This document shows, in pieces, positions 1 to 5,630 of a DNA stretch of 6,639 nt. The position numbers and the translations under genes were made by a program. The notes below the pieces were generated by a model, which ran no database searches, was not told where the DNA came from, and saw nothing but the letters and a program-made list of their open reading frames with translations. The stretch covers positions 1-6,639 of the forward strand of contig JAFAUA010000380.1 of assembly GCA_019243595.1 (NCBI GenBank), written 5' to 3'. Each line of letters begins with the position of its first letter. Position 1 is the first letter of the stretch. The DNA comes from Acidimicrobiia bacterium (lineage in GTDB: Bacteria > Actinomycetota > Acidimicrobiia > Acidimicrobiales > AC-14).

Positions 1-380
1 CGGGCTTCGCCCACTCGGCGGCGGCCAAGGCCGGCGTGAAGAACCTCACCGAGACGCTCGCCGTGGAGTGGGCGCCGTACGGGATCCAGGTCAACGGTCT
101 CGTGCCGGGGCTGTTCCCCCACGAGGACATGACCGCCGACATCCAGGACAACCTGGCCCGCACCCACGACAAGGACGTCTGCCAGCCGGCGATGCGCGTC
201 GGGCAGCGCCAGGAGCTCGGGTGGGCGGCGACCTTCCTCGCCTCGCCCTACGCCCGCTTCATCACCGGCCACACGCTCGTCGTCGACGGCGCCAACTGGC
301 AGCGACGCACGCTGACCAACCCGCCCGTCGTCACCGTGCGCGAGCAGATGGGCAAGGGCCCGTTCGACCCCGGTGCCTGA
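1..380 (+). CDS. SDR family oxidoreductase, 2,4-dienoyl-CoA reductase-like (3' part, 5' end outside window)
   Basis: Only the last 125 residues are present, read in frame from base 3 to the TGA at 378-380; the N-terminal Rossmann cofactor-binding half lies upstream. Visible SDR C-terminal marks are the active-site lysine region AAAKAGVKNLT (Lys codon 27-29), the LAVEWAPYGIQVN strand and PG turn, the LASPYARFITG segment and the closing VVDGANW strand. The usual SDR tyrosine of YxxxK is absent: the residue four before the lysine is Ser (codon 15-17). Human DECR1 and DECR2 also lack YxxxK and have very similar surroundings (SAKAxV...LAxEWG), so an NAD(P)H-dependent 2,4-dienoyl-CoA reductase or a close relative is the best reading. 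The neighbouring isomerase-like gene, overlapping by 8 nt, fits this. SDR membership is sure; the substrate is inferred, and a generic acyl-CoA or ketone SDR is possible. Confidence 0.85.
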   Translation, partial: GFAHSAAAKAGVKNLTETLAVEWAPYGIQVNGLVPGLFPHEDMTADIQDNLARTHDKDVCQPAMRVGQRQELGWAATFLASPYARFITGHTLVVDGANWQRRTLTNPPVVTVREQMGKGPFDPGA

Positions 381-1107
381 ACTCGTCCGCGTCGACGACC
401 GCGGCCACGTCCGCGTCGTCACCTTCGACCGCCCCGCGGCGCGCAACGCCTTCAACGTCGCCATGTATCGGGCGGCGGCCGACGCGCTGGCGTCGGCGAG
501 GGACGACGAGGCTGTGCGCGCTGTCGTGCTCACGGGCACCGGCACGGCCTTCTCGGCGGGGCAGGACCTGAACGAGATGAAGGCGTTCGCCTCGGGAACG
601 GCCGAGTCCGACGGCGCCTCGGGCTTCCCCGTCCTGCTCGACATCGTGCAGTCCTTCCCCAAGCCGTTGCTCGCCGCCGTCAACGGCTTCGCCGTCGGCC
701 TCGGGTTCACGATCCTGGCCCACTGCGATCTCGTCGTGGTGGCCGACGAGGCGCGCTTCAAGGTGCCGTTCACCGAGCTCGGGGTGCCGGCCGAAGCCGG
801 CAGCACCTTCCTGTTTCCGATGCGCATGGGTTGGCAGCGGGCCGCCCGGGTGCTGTTTACGAGCGAGTGGCTCACCGCTTCGGAGGTGGTGTCCGCGGGG
901 CTGGCAATCGAGCGGTGCCCGGGCGACCGGGTGCTCGATCGCACCCTCGAGCTCGCCGAGCAGATCGCCTCGTTGTCACCCGATTCGGTGCAGGCCATCA
1001 AGCGCCTGATGGTCGAGGCCCAGCTCGATCAGGTGGTGGCCGCCCGCCGGCGTGAGGAAGCAGCGTTCGCCGAACTTCTCCCCAAGCTCGCCGGCGAGGC
1101 AGGCTGA
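373..1107 (+). CDS. Enoyl-CoA hydratase/isomerase family protein, probable delta3,delta2-enoyl-CoA isomerase (ECI2-like)
   Basis: A 244-aa crotonase-fold protein of full family length. The first oxyanion-hole segment is AFSAGQDL (59-66) and the second is AAVNGFAVGLG (101-111), followed by AHCDLVV. The two glutamates of true enoyl-CoA hydratases are missing: the GGGCELA glutamate position is Thr113, and the QPE position is Phe133. Instead, residues 132-153 (PFTELG...AEAGSTF..P..MG) align closely with the ECI2 pattern PFSHLG...PEGCSS, which puts Glu141 at the isomerase's catalytic glutamate. The likely reaction is shifting a 3-enoyl-CoA double bond to trans-2 during beta-oxidation of unsaturated acids. 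The start is GTG at 373, overlapping the SDR gene by 8 nt, which suggests translational coupling. Fold certain; isomerase activity inferred from residue pattern and context. Confidence 0.9.
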   Translation: MPELVRVDDRGHVRVVTFDRPAARNAFNVAMYRAAADALASARDDEAVRAVVLTGTGTAFSAGQDLNEMKAFASGTAESDGASGFPVLLDIVQSFPKPLLAAVNGFAVGLGFTILAHCDLVVVADEARFKVPFTELGVPAEAGSTFLFPMRMGWQRAARVLFTSEWLTASEVVSAGLAIERCPGDRVLDRTLELAEQIASLSPDSVQAIKRLMVEAQLDQVVAARRREEAAFAELLPKLAGEAG

Positions 1108-1111
1108 CGCC

Positions 1112-1954
1112 ATGCGCTTCGGGGTCACGATCTTCTGCACCGATGTCTCCATCCAGCCCGCCGAGCTGGCGGTCGCTTTGCAGGAGCGGGGCTTCGACTC
1201 CATGTGGGTCCCCGAGCACACCCACATCCCAACCACTCGGCGCACGCCCTATCCGAACGGCGGCGAGCTGCCCGAGGAGTACAAGCGGTGCCACGACCCG
1301 TTTGTGGCGCTGACCGCAGCGGCGGTCGCGGCGCCCGGGTTGCGAGTCGGCACCGGCATCCTGTTGGTCGCCCAGCGCGATCCGATCGTCACCGCCAAGG
1401 CCGTGGCCTCGCTCGACCAGATCTCCGGCGGGCGCCTCTCCCTCGGCATCGGCGTGGGGTGGAACGAGGACGAGATGGCGGACCACGGCGTCGACTACAA
1501 GCGCCGTCGGGAGATGGGTCGCGAGCACGTGCTCGCCATGCGGCGTCTGTGGGAGGACGAGGAGGCATCGTTCGACGGCGAGTTCGTGCACCTGCCGCCG
1601 TCGTGGTCGTGGCCCAAGCCGGTTCAGTCGCCGCTCCCCGTCCTCATCGGTGGCGCCGCCGGGCCCAAGCTGTTCAACCACATCGCCGAGTACGCCGACG
1701 GCTGGATCCCCATCGGTGGCCGCGGCCTGACCGAGACCGTGCCCGAGCTGCGCGCCCGGGTCGAGGAGGCCGGCCGCGATCCGTCAACGCTCGAGATCGT
1801 CCCCGTCGCCGTCGTCCCCGATCCCGGCAAGCTCGACCACTACCAGGAGGTCGGCGTCACCGAGTGCGTCTTCGGCCTGCCGTCGGCGCCGAGGGACGAC
1901 GTGCTCGCCGTCCTCGATAAGTACACGGCCGTCCTCGAGGAGCGCCGAGCCTGA
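1112..1954 (+). CDS. LLM-class flavin oxidoreductase, Rv2161c-like, probably F420-dependent
   Basis: A 280-aa TIM-barrel luciferase-like monooxygenase. The ATG at 1112 is chosen because it lies 4 nt after the isomerase stop, has GAGG at 1096-1099 upstream, and begins with the family-typical strand MRFGVTIFCTD; the frame stays open to an earlier GTG at 1052 inside the isomerase gene, which is unlikely to be used. Recognisable family stretches are ELAVALQERGFDSMWVPEHTHIP (18-40), TPYPNGGELPEEYKR (45-59), RVGTGILLVAQRDP (78-91), SGGRLSLGIGVGWNEDEM (105-122), WSWPKPVQ (165-172) and a late YADGWIPI (194-201). These match the Rv2161c-type subgroup of probable F420-dependent oxidoreductases, whose physiological substrates are largely unknown. 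Being in the same transcription unit as two acyl-CoA enzymes suggests a lipid-related substrate, but that is only inference. FMN instead of F420 cannot be excluded. Confidence 0.92.
   Translation: MRFGVTIFCTDVSIQPAELAVALQERGFDSMWVPEHTHIPTTRRTPYPNGGELPEEYKRCHDPFVALTAAAVAAPGLRVGTGILLVAQRDPIVTAKAVASLDQISGGRLSLGIGVGWNEDEMADHGVDYKRRREMGREHVLAMRRLWEDEEASFDGEFVHLPPSWSWPKPVQSPLPVLIGGAAGPKLFNHIAEYADGWIPIGGRGLTETVPELRARVEEAGRDPSTLEIVPVAVVPDPGKLDHYQEVGVTECVFGLPSAPRDDVLAVLDKYTAVLEERRA
1937..1942 (+). promoter_or_regulatory. Ribosome binding site supporting the CTG start of the DinB-like gene
   Basis: GAGGAG lies inside the 3' end of the oxidoreductase gene, 8 nt upstream of CTG at 1951. This is a strong Shine-Dalgarno match at ideal spacing. 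The region before the alternative GTG at 1990 has no comparable site. Confidence 0.55.
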
Positions 1955-2460
1955 CGCACTGCGACGACTGCGGCTTCCAGTACGACTCGGTGCCGGCCAC
2001 CGAGATAGGGAGCGCACTGCGGTCAAACGCGCAGGAGCTCGTCGACACGTTGTCGACAGGCGGCGATGTGCGCTCCCGGCCCGAACCCGACGTCTGGTCG
2101 CCGCTCGAGTACGCCTGCCATGTGCGCGACGTCATGCTTATCCAGTTGGGTCGGGTCGCTCGAGGCCTCGCCGAGGACACACCCTCGTTCGAACCGATGG
2201 GCCGGGACGAGCGCCCGGCGCGGCTCCGCTACAACGAACAGGATCCCGTCGTCGTTCGCGAGCAGGTCCTCGATGCTGCGGCCGCGCTTGCGGATGTCTT
2301 CGATGGCCTCAGCGAGGACCAGCTCGCTCGCACGGTGACCTACAACTGGCCGGTCGAGATGATCCGCCCGATTCGGTGGGTCGGCCGCCACACCGTCCAC
2401 GAGCTCATCCACCACCGCGCCGACATCGACCGCGGCCTTCAGGTCGCGAACGGCGGGTGA
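1951..2460 (+). CDS. DinB/MDMPI-like metal-binding protein with N-terminal CxxC
   Basis: A 169-aa four-helix-bundle protein of the DinB / mycothiol-dependent maleylpyruvate isomerase superfamily if read from CTG at 1951; 156 aa if started at GTG 1990. The CTG overlaps the upstream TGA (CTGA) and is preceded by GAGGAG at perfect spacing. It adds a short N-terminal THCDDCGFQYD, which resembles the C-x-x-C-G-F opening I recall from actinobacterial relatives. Core evidence is WSPLEYACHVRDV (49-61, with His57) and the late histidine cluster RHTVHELIHHRADID (146-160). Those histidines are the expected divalent-metal ligands of the fold. Members act in thiol-dependent isomerisation or transfer, or are uncharacterised, so no specific reaction can be assigned. 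It is the last gene of the + strand unit, and its 3' end overlaps the opposing acetyltransferase by 22 nt. Confidence 0.82.
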   Translation: MTHCDDCGFQYDSVPATEIGSALRSNAQELVDTLSTGGDVRSRPEPDVWSPLEYACHVRDVMLIQLGRVARGLAEDTPSFEPMGRDERPARLRYNEQDPVVVREQVLDAAAALADVFDGLSEDQLARTVTYNWPVEMIRPIRWVGRHTVHELIHHRADIDRGLQVANGG

Positions 2461-2828
2461 AGCCGGAATCCGACCCAGCGTTGATGGTTCAGGCGCTCGT
2501 AGAACTCGTCGGCCGCGGAGAGCAGGTCGACGCGCTCGGCGCCGCACACGGCGAACGCCTCTTCAATCAGTCGCGTTCCGATGCCACGACGGCGTCTCGC
2601 GGCCGAGACTGCCATCAAGGCGATGTAGGCCTGAATCTCCCCGTCGCTCAGGAGATAGATGAAGCCCACGACCTCGTCGTCATCGTCAGCGACGTACGAC
2701 GTGACACCTGGATTTGTCAGCAATCGATGGGCCCGAGCGGGATCGGCGGGAAATGACGGCCACTGTTCGGCCTCACAAAGCGTGAGCACACCCGGCAGGT
2801 CATCCGCCTCATACGGCCGGTATTCCAC
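2439..2828 (-). CDS. GNAT family N-acetyltransferase
   Basis: A 129-aa single-domain GNAT protein, slightly short but complete. The start is GTG at 2828 (MEYRPYEADDLPG, a typical first strand and helix), with AGGA (2839-2836 on this strand) 7 nt upstream; the frame is open far upstream but that part looks non-coding. Motif A, the acetyl-CoA pyrophosphate-binding loop, is clear: ALMAVSAARRRRGIGTRLIEEAF (70-92), containing RRRGIG. It is preceded by the beta4 strand IQAYIALMAV and followed by a C-terminal FYERLNHQRWVGFRL (109-123), the usual motif-B helix and strand. The acceptor substrate is not predictable. Its stop lies inside the 3' end of the DinB-like gene on the opposite strand (22-nt convergent overlap). 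Codon third positions are more A/T-rich than in the left operon. Confidence 0.88.
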   Translation of the reverse strand: MEYRPYEADDLPGVLTLCEAEQWPSFPADPARAHRLLTNPGVTSYVADDDDEVVGFIYLLSDGEIQAYIALMAVSAARRRRGIGTRLIEEAFAVCGAERVDLLSAADEFYERLNHQRWVGFRLHPPFAT

Positions 2829-3049
2829 TAGCTGATCCTGACACCAACGCTCAGTCGCGGGGATCCGGGTGCCGAGAGCATTGGTGTGGACGATGGGCTG
2901 TGGTCGCACAGCACGCGCGGGTCGGCACCGCGAGGGATGGCTCCTCCACGTCTTGGCTCTCGCGCTGATCGTGGCGCTGGTCGTCGCAGTCGTGGCTCTC
3001 GCCTCCGGGTTGCGGATCGACCCTCCCGATTGTCGCTCTGACGAATCGA
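2829..3049. other. Gap between the GNAT and CDF-like genes
   Basis: This is 221 nt upstream of the GNAT gene and downstream of the CDF-like gene, both on the - strand. The - strand frame is open here, but its translation is Arg/Ser/Pro-rich with no recognisable domain, so I read it as non-coding leader. A possible small + strand membrane-protein ORF is listed separately. I see no convincing terminator or promoter motif. Confidence 0.5.
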
Positions 3050-3105
3050 TCACCCGCGCCAACTCTGCACTCCGACGTTCAGTGCGACCACGCCCACCGC
3101 GATAG
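2893..3105 (+). CDS. Candidate small single-span membrane protein (uncertain)
   Basis: A 70-aa + strand frame starting at ATG 2893 (or GTG 2884) and ending with TAG at 3103-3105. A basic N-terminus (RTARAGRHREGW) is followed by a continuous hydrophobic stretch, LLHVLALALIVALVVAVVALASGL (about residues 18-41), and then a polar basic tail. This is a plausible one-pass, N-in membrane topology. The last 56 nt run antisense to the 3' end of the CDF-like gene, and no good ribosome binding site is seen. It could equally be a chance frame in GC-rich DNA, since the hydrophobic run is encoded by repetitive GTG/GCT/CTC-like codons. I do not recognise a family. Confidence 0.25.
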   Translation: MGCGRTARAGRHREGWLLHVLALALIVALVVAVVALASGLRIDPPDCRSDESITRANSALRRSVRPRPPR

Positions 3106-3661
3106 CCGCGGCCGGATCCGCCCAAGGCCAGCCGATGAGCGTGGTGACGGTGCCGAGCAGCGTCACCACCGCCTGCGCGGCGCCGACCGCCGAAAGGTGG
3201 CCATCGCTCCGGAGGGCGGGACTCCCGACGTCCCTCGCCAGTACGACCTTGCGGCGTGACAAGCCGCTGAGCACGACAACCGAGCTGCCCGCGATCACTG
3301 TGCCGGCGACCGACGACTCGGCAGTCCCACCGAGCAGGAGGCGGAGCAGACCGCCGATGACCGCGACGGCGCCGACCACCACCAACCCGACCGTCACAAT
3401 CCGGTGCGCCACGCGCTCCAAATCCTCATTCAACGAGTCGTGACGCAGCGCGTGACGAAAGTGCTGCGCAAGCGCGGCTGAGCCCAACGCGTCGAGAGCT
3501 CCGACCGCTCCGAAGGCAACGAGCACGACCGAGCCGCTCGTCAGGCCCAGGCCCACAGCGGCCGCACCGGTCAACACCGTCCAACCGATGCTCAGGACGG
3601 AAACAGTAAACGCGGCGCGCACAAGTGACCGACCGCTGTCCGGTGCGTCGCTGGATGGCAT
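3050..3661 (-). CDS. CDF-like single-domain membrane protein (cation transporter-like, degenerate ligands)
   Basis: A 203-aa protein starting at ATG 3661, with GAAGGGG just upstream on this strand; upstream in-frame sequence has no domain character. About six hydrophobic segments are visible (roughly 16-38, 43-65, 88-110, 118-134, 157-177, 182-200). The spacing and signatures LTSGSVVLVAFGAVGALD (40-57) and LLGTVTTLIGWPWADPAAAIAVGVVAL (168-194) match the transmembrane half of cation diffusion facilitators, especially the short actinobacterial form without a cytoplasmic C-terminal domain. The usual acidic/His metal ligands are partly lost: in segment 2 the first Asp position is Val53 while Asp57 remains; in segment 5 Asp153 remains, but the later His/Asp positions are Leu, Ser and Gly. 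Membrane location is clear; metal transport is doubtful. It may instead be a repurposed CDF-fold protein. Confidence 0.72.
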   Translation of the reverse strand: MPSSDAPDSGRSLVRAAFTVSVLSIGWTVLTGAAAVGLGLTSGSVVLVAFGAVGALDALGSAALAQHFRHALRHDSLNEDLERVAHRIVTVGLVVVGAVAVIGGLLRLLLGGTAESSVAGTVIAGSSVVVLSGLSRRKVVLARDVGSPALRSDGHLSAVGAAQAVVTLLGTVTTLIGWPWADPAAAIAVGVVALNVGVQSWRG

Positions 3662-3663
3662 GG

Positions 3664-3673
3664 TCCCCCCTTC
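3664..3673 (-). promoter_or_regulatory. Ribosome binding site of the CDF-like gene
   Basis: Read on the - strand, this is GAAGGGGGGA ending two bases before the ATG at 3661-3659. The purine-rich G run is what favours this ATG over longer versions of the frame. Confidence 0.5.
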
Positions 3674-3780
3674 AGGGTCATGCCGACCAGACTTCCCGGC
3701 GCACCGTTCGGATTGATCCGCGGCCAAAACCGCGTCAGCGAGCGTACAAGGCGCCTCCGCCGCGAGGACGCCGACGTGGG

Positions 3781-3829
3781 AGTGTTTGCGCGATCTGTGG
3801 GCTATAGCGCCACGCATCGCGCAAACACT
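3781..3829. repeat. 49-nt inverted repeat / hairpin, possible terminator after the TetR gene
   Basis: The two 14-nt arms are perfect reverse complements: AGTGTTTGCGCGAT at 3781-3794 and ATCGCGCAAACACT at 3816-3829. Inside the 21-nt loop a second stem forms, GTGG (3797-3800) with CCAC (3810-3813), enclosing the self-complementary GCTATAGC (3801-3808). The whole element could fold into one long rod with a small internal mismatch. It begins 13 nt after the TetR stop codon, where a transcription terminator is expected. No T-run follows the stem in either direction, so it would be a U-less terminator, an mRNA-stabilising structure or a protein-binding palindrome. Confidence 0.8.
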
Positions 3830-3842
3830 TCTGCAGCGGACG

Positions 3843-4463
3843 TCAGCGGGGATCGAGGGCGTTGCGGAAGAGCTCGACGACTTCTCGGTGGTGCACGCGC
3901 AGCGCCTCGGGTGACAACGGATCACTGCCCAACAACACGGTGATCAGCGGGGCGTCGGAGAAGTAGGAGAGGATCGCCCCGTAGCCGGCCAGCAGCAGCT
4001 GCGGTGCGTTGTGCTTGCGCAGGCGGCCAGCCTTCATCTCCCGCTCGAGAAACCCCACGGCCTGGTCGAACAGCGGCTGCAGGGTGGTGGCGATCTCGTC
4101 GAAGAAAGGACCGCCGGCGATGGCCTCGCGGCGCACCAGCCTGACGAACTCGGTGTTGTTCTCGAAGAACTCGAAGGCGGCCGCCAACACCCGCTCAATT
4201 TGGTCCCAACCCTTCTCCGGATCCCGCACGGCCTTGATGACGAGCGTGCCCCAGTCGTCGACCAGCTGCTTCAGCACCGCCCGGTAGATCGCTTCCTTCG
4301 ACGGGAAGTGGTGCAGGATGCTCGGCCGCCGGATACCGACGTCGTCGGCGATGTCGTTGAGGCTGGTGCCGTCGTAGCCGTGCTCGGCGAAGCGCCGCAG
4401 AGCGGCGTCCAAGATCAGCGCCTTCGTGTCGCCCGCCGAGGCCGACGGAGAAGCCTGGGCCAC
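3843..4463 (-). CDS. TetR/AcrR family transcriptional regulator, likely repressor of the desaturase
   Basis: A 206-aa protein of typical TetR length. The N-terminal DNA-binding domain is clear: KALILDAALRRFAEHGYDGTSLNDIADDVGIRRPSILHHFPSKEAIYRAVL (14-64), with the helix-turn-helix near 34-53. The remaining helices form the variable ligand-binding and dimerisation domain, hydrophobic enough for an acyl-type ligand. The start is GTG at 4463 because no better in-frame codon precedes the HTH; its Shine-Dalgarno is weak (AGG about 10 nt upstream). The gene is divergent from the desaturase across 66 nt that carry a strong palindrome. That is the classic layout for a TetR repressor controlling its neighbour and itself. 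A fatty acid or acyl-CoA effector is my inference from context, not visible in sequence. Confidence 0.93.
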   Translation of the reverse strand: MAQASPSASAGDTKALILDAALRRFAEHGYDGTSLNDIADDVGIRRPSILHHFPSKEAIYRAVLKQLVDDWGTLVIKAVRDPEKGWDQIERVLAAAFEFFENNTEFVRLVRREAIAGGPFFDEIATTLQPLFDQAVGFLEREMKAGRLRKHNAPQLLLAGYGAILSYFSDAPLITVLLGSDPLSPEALRVHHREVVELFRNALDPR

Positions 4464-4500
4464 GGAAACCGAGCCTACGGTCGTTGGTCCGGTTTGTGGT

Positions 4501-4520
4501 CCTACCTACCGGTCGGTAGG
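4501..4520. promoter_or_regulatory. Probable TetR operator palindrome
   Basis: CCTACCTACCGGTCGGTAGG is a 20-bp palindrome centred on CCGG (4509-4512), with nine of ten base pairs symmetric; only T4507/C4514 break it. Length and dyad form match TetR-family operators. Its right end is only 9 nt before the desaturase ATG, so bound repressor would cover the start of the mRNA and the Shine-Dalgarno-like GGTAGG. A weaker inverted repeat (AAACCG 4466-4471, CGGTTT 4490-4495) lies on the TetR side of the spacer. Confidence 0.75.
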
Positions 4521-4529
4521 CTTGAGCTC

Positions 4530-5621
4530 ATGCTCACACCTGTCGTGGACACGGCCGCGCCCACAACCGAGAAAGCAGACGGCGCGGCGCGGGGATCGCT
4601 CAAGCCGGTCCTCGACATCATTCCCTCCGAGGCGTACGACAACCCAACGTGGAAGGGGCTCGCCTACTTCGGGCGCGACCTTGCGCTCTACGCCCTCCTC
4701 GTCTTCGCCCTCATCGAAATCAGCAACCCCTTCGCCGTCATCGGGCTCGAGGTTGTCGCGGCGCTCGTCGTCGGCGCCCTCTTTGTCGTCGGCCACGACG
4801 TCGCCCACGGCGCCCTGTTCAAGAGCAAGCGCTTGAGCGCGGTCATCGGCCGCCTGACAATGCTGCCGAGCTGGCATGTGTACGAGGGTTGGGTGCTGGG
4901 CCACAACCGCATTCACCACGCATTTACCGTGCGGGAGGGCTACGACTTCGTCTGGCATCCGTACACGCCCGAGCAGTACGCGGCGATGTCAAAGCTGAAG
5001 CGACTCCGCCACCGGCTCGAGTGGTCGTGGCTGGGCGCCGGGCTCTACTACATGCGCGAGGTGTGGTGGCACAAGATGGTCGTGGGCAAGCCGCCGGCCC
5101 GTTGGGTGAAGAGCATCCGGCGCGACCGCTGGCTCGTGCTCGGCTTCGTCGTCACCGCCGCGGCCCTGCTGGCTTGGCTTGGCTGGGAACGCACGGCTTC
5201 GGTCCCCGGCGCCGCGTGGCTCGTCCTCAGAGTGCTCGTCGTTCCCTACCTCGCCTTCTCCTACTTCATCGGCTCACTCGTGCACATCCACCATGTCAAC
5301 CGCGACATCCAGTGGTGGAAGCGCGGCGAGTGGACCAAGTTCAAGGGCCAGATGGAAGGGACGACCATCCTGCGCGCCCGGTGGGGCCTCAACTTTTTCT
5401 TCCACTGGATCATGGTGCACATCCCCCACCACGTCGACATGCGCATCCCGATGTACAACCTCGAGCTGGCGGCCGACGCCATCAAGACCGCCTATCCCGA
5501 CACCGTGCACGACGAACCGCTGCGGTTCACGGACTTCGTGCGCAACACGCGTGAGTGCAAGCTGTACGACTTCGATCGTCACCAATGGCTCACCTACGAG
5601 GAGGCCCGAGCCGCTTCCTAG
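4530..5621 (+). CDS. Membrane fatty acid desaturase (histidine-box type)
   Basis: A 363-aa integral membrane di-iron desaturase. ATG 4530 follows GGTAGG by 9 nt; the frame is open further upstream, but only as antisense of the TetR gene. The three histidine boxes are HDVAH (89-93), HNRIHH (125-130) and HIPHH (297-301), with the last followed by VDMRIPMYNLELA. That tail resembles the HHLDxRIPNYxL of bacterial omega-6/delta-12 desaturases. Another cluster, HIHH (252-255), follows a membrane segment and may supply further iron ligands. Hydrophobic spans lie near 51-65, 68-87, 201-219 and 229-251. It would insert a cis double bond into an acyl chain using O2 and electrons from ferredoxin or a reductase; no redox partner is nearby. 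Regiospecificity is not determinable. Hydroxylase or carotenoid-type members of the superfamily are less likely alternatives. Confidence 0.92.
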   Translation: MLTPVVDTAAPTTEKADGAARGSLKPVLDIIPSEAYDNPTWKGLAYFGRDLALYALLVFALIEISNPFAVIGLEVVAALVVGALFVVGHDVAHGALFKSKRLSAVIGRLTMLPSWHVYEGWVLGHNRIHHAFTVREGYDFVWHPYTPEQYAAMSKLKRLRHRLEWSWLGAGLYYMREVWWHKMVVGKPPARWVKSIRRDRWLVLGFVVTAAALLAWLGWERTASVPGAAWLVLRVLVVPYLAFSYFIGSLVHIHHVNRDIQWWKRGEWTKFKGQMEGTTILRARWGLNFFFHWIMVHIPHHVDMRIPMYNLELAADAIKTAYPDTVHDEPLRFTDFVRNTRECKLYDFDRHQWLTYEEARAAS

Positions 5622-5630
5622 GCTCGGCCG

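Larger units (their letters stand above)
3662..3842. other. Spacer between the TetR gene and the CDF-like gene
   Basis: A 181-nt region between the TetR stop (3843) and the CDF-like start (3661), both on the - strand. The half next to TetR is dominated by a long perfect-arm hairpin (listed separately). The remaining ~120 nt presumably hold the promoter and leader of the CDF-like gene, but I could not pick a convincing -35/-10 pair. No gene is seen. Confidence 0.5.

Noticed and set aside
998..1681. 227-aa - strand frame opposite the luciferase-like gene
   Set aside because: Low-complexity shadow translation without family features; the + strand protein matches its family along its length.
2829..3125. 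N-terminal extension of the GNAT protein on the - strand
   Set aside because: The added ~99 residues are Arg/Ser/Thr-rich with no domain, while GTG 2828 has a well-placed AGGA and begins at the natural first strand of the GNAT fold.
3781..3829. Hairpin as an integron attC or phage attachment site
   Set aside because: There is no GTTRRRY-type core, and no integrase, cassette or tRNA is nearby. The uninterrupted perfect arms do not resemble attC sites.
3662..3925. N-terminal extension of the CDF-like protein
   Set aside because: It would run through the hairpin and into the TetR gene, and its composition is unlike a membrane protein. The ATG at 3661 has a purine-rich ribosome binding site.
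4011..4529. Open + strand frame antisense to the TetR gene, continuous with the desaturase, suggesting a 536-aa fusion
   Set aside because: The translation has no domain character and mirrors the TetR codons. The desaturase has its own ATG at 4530, and the palindromic operator would fall inside the coding region.
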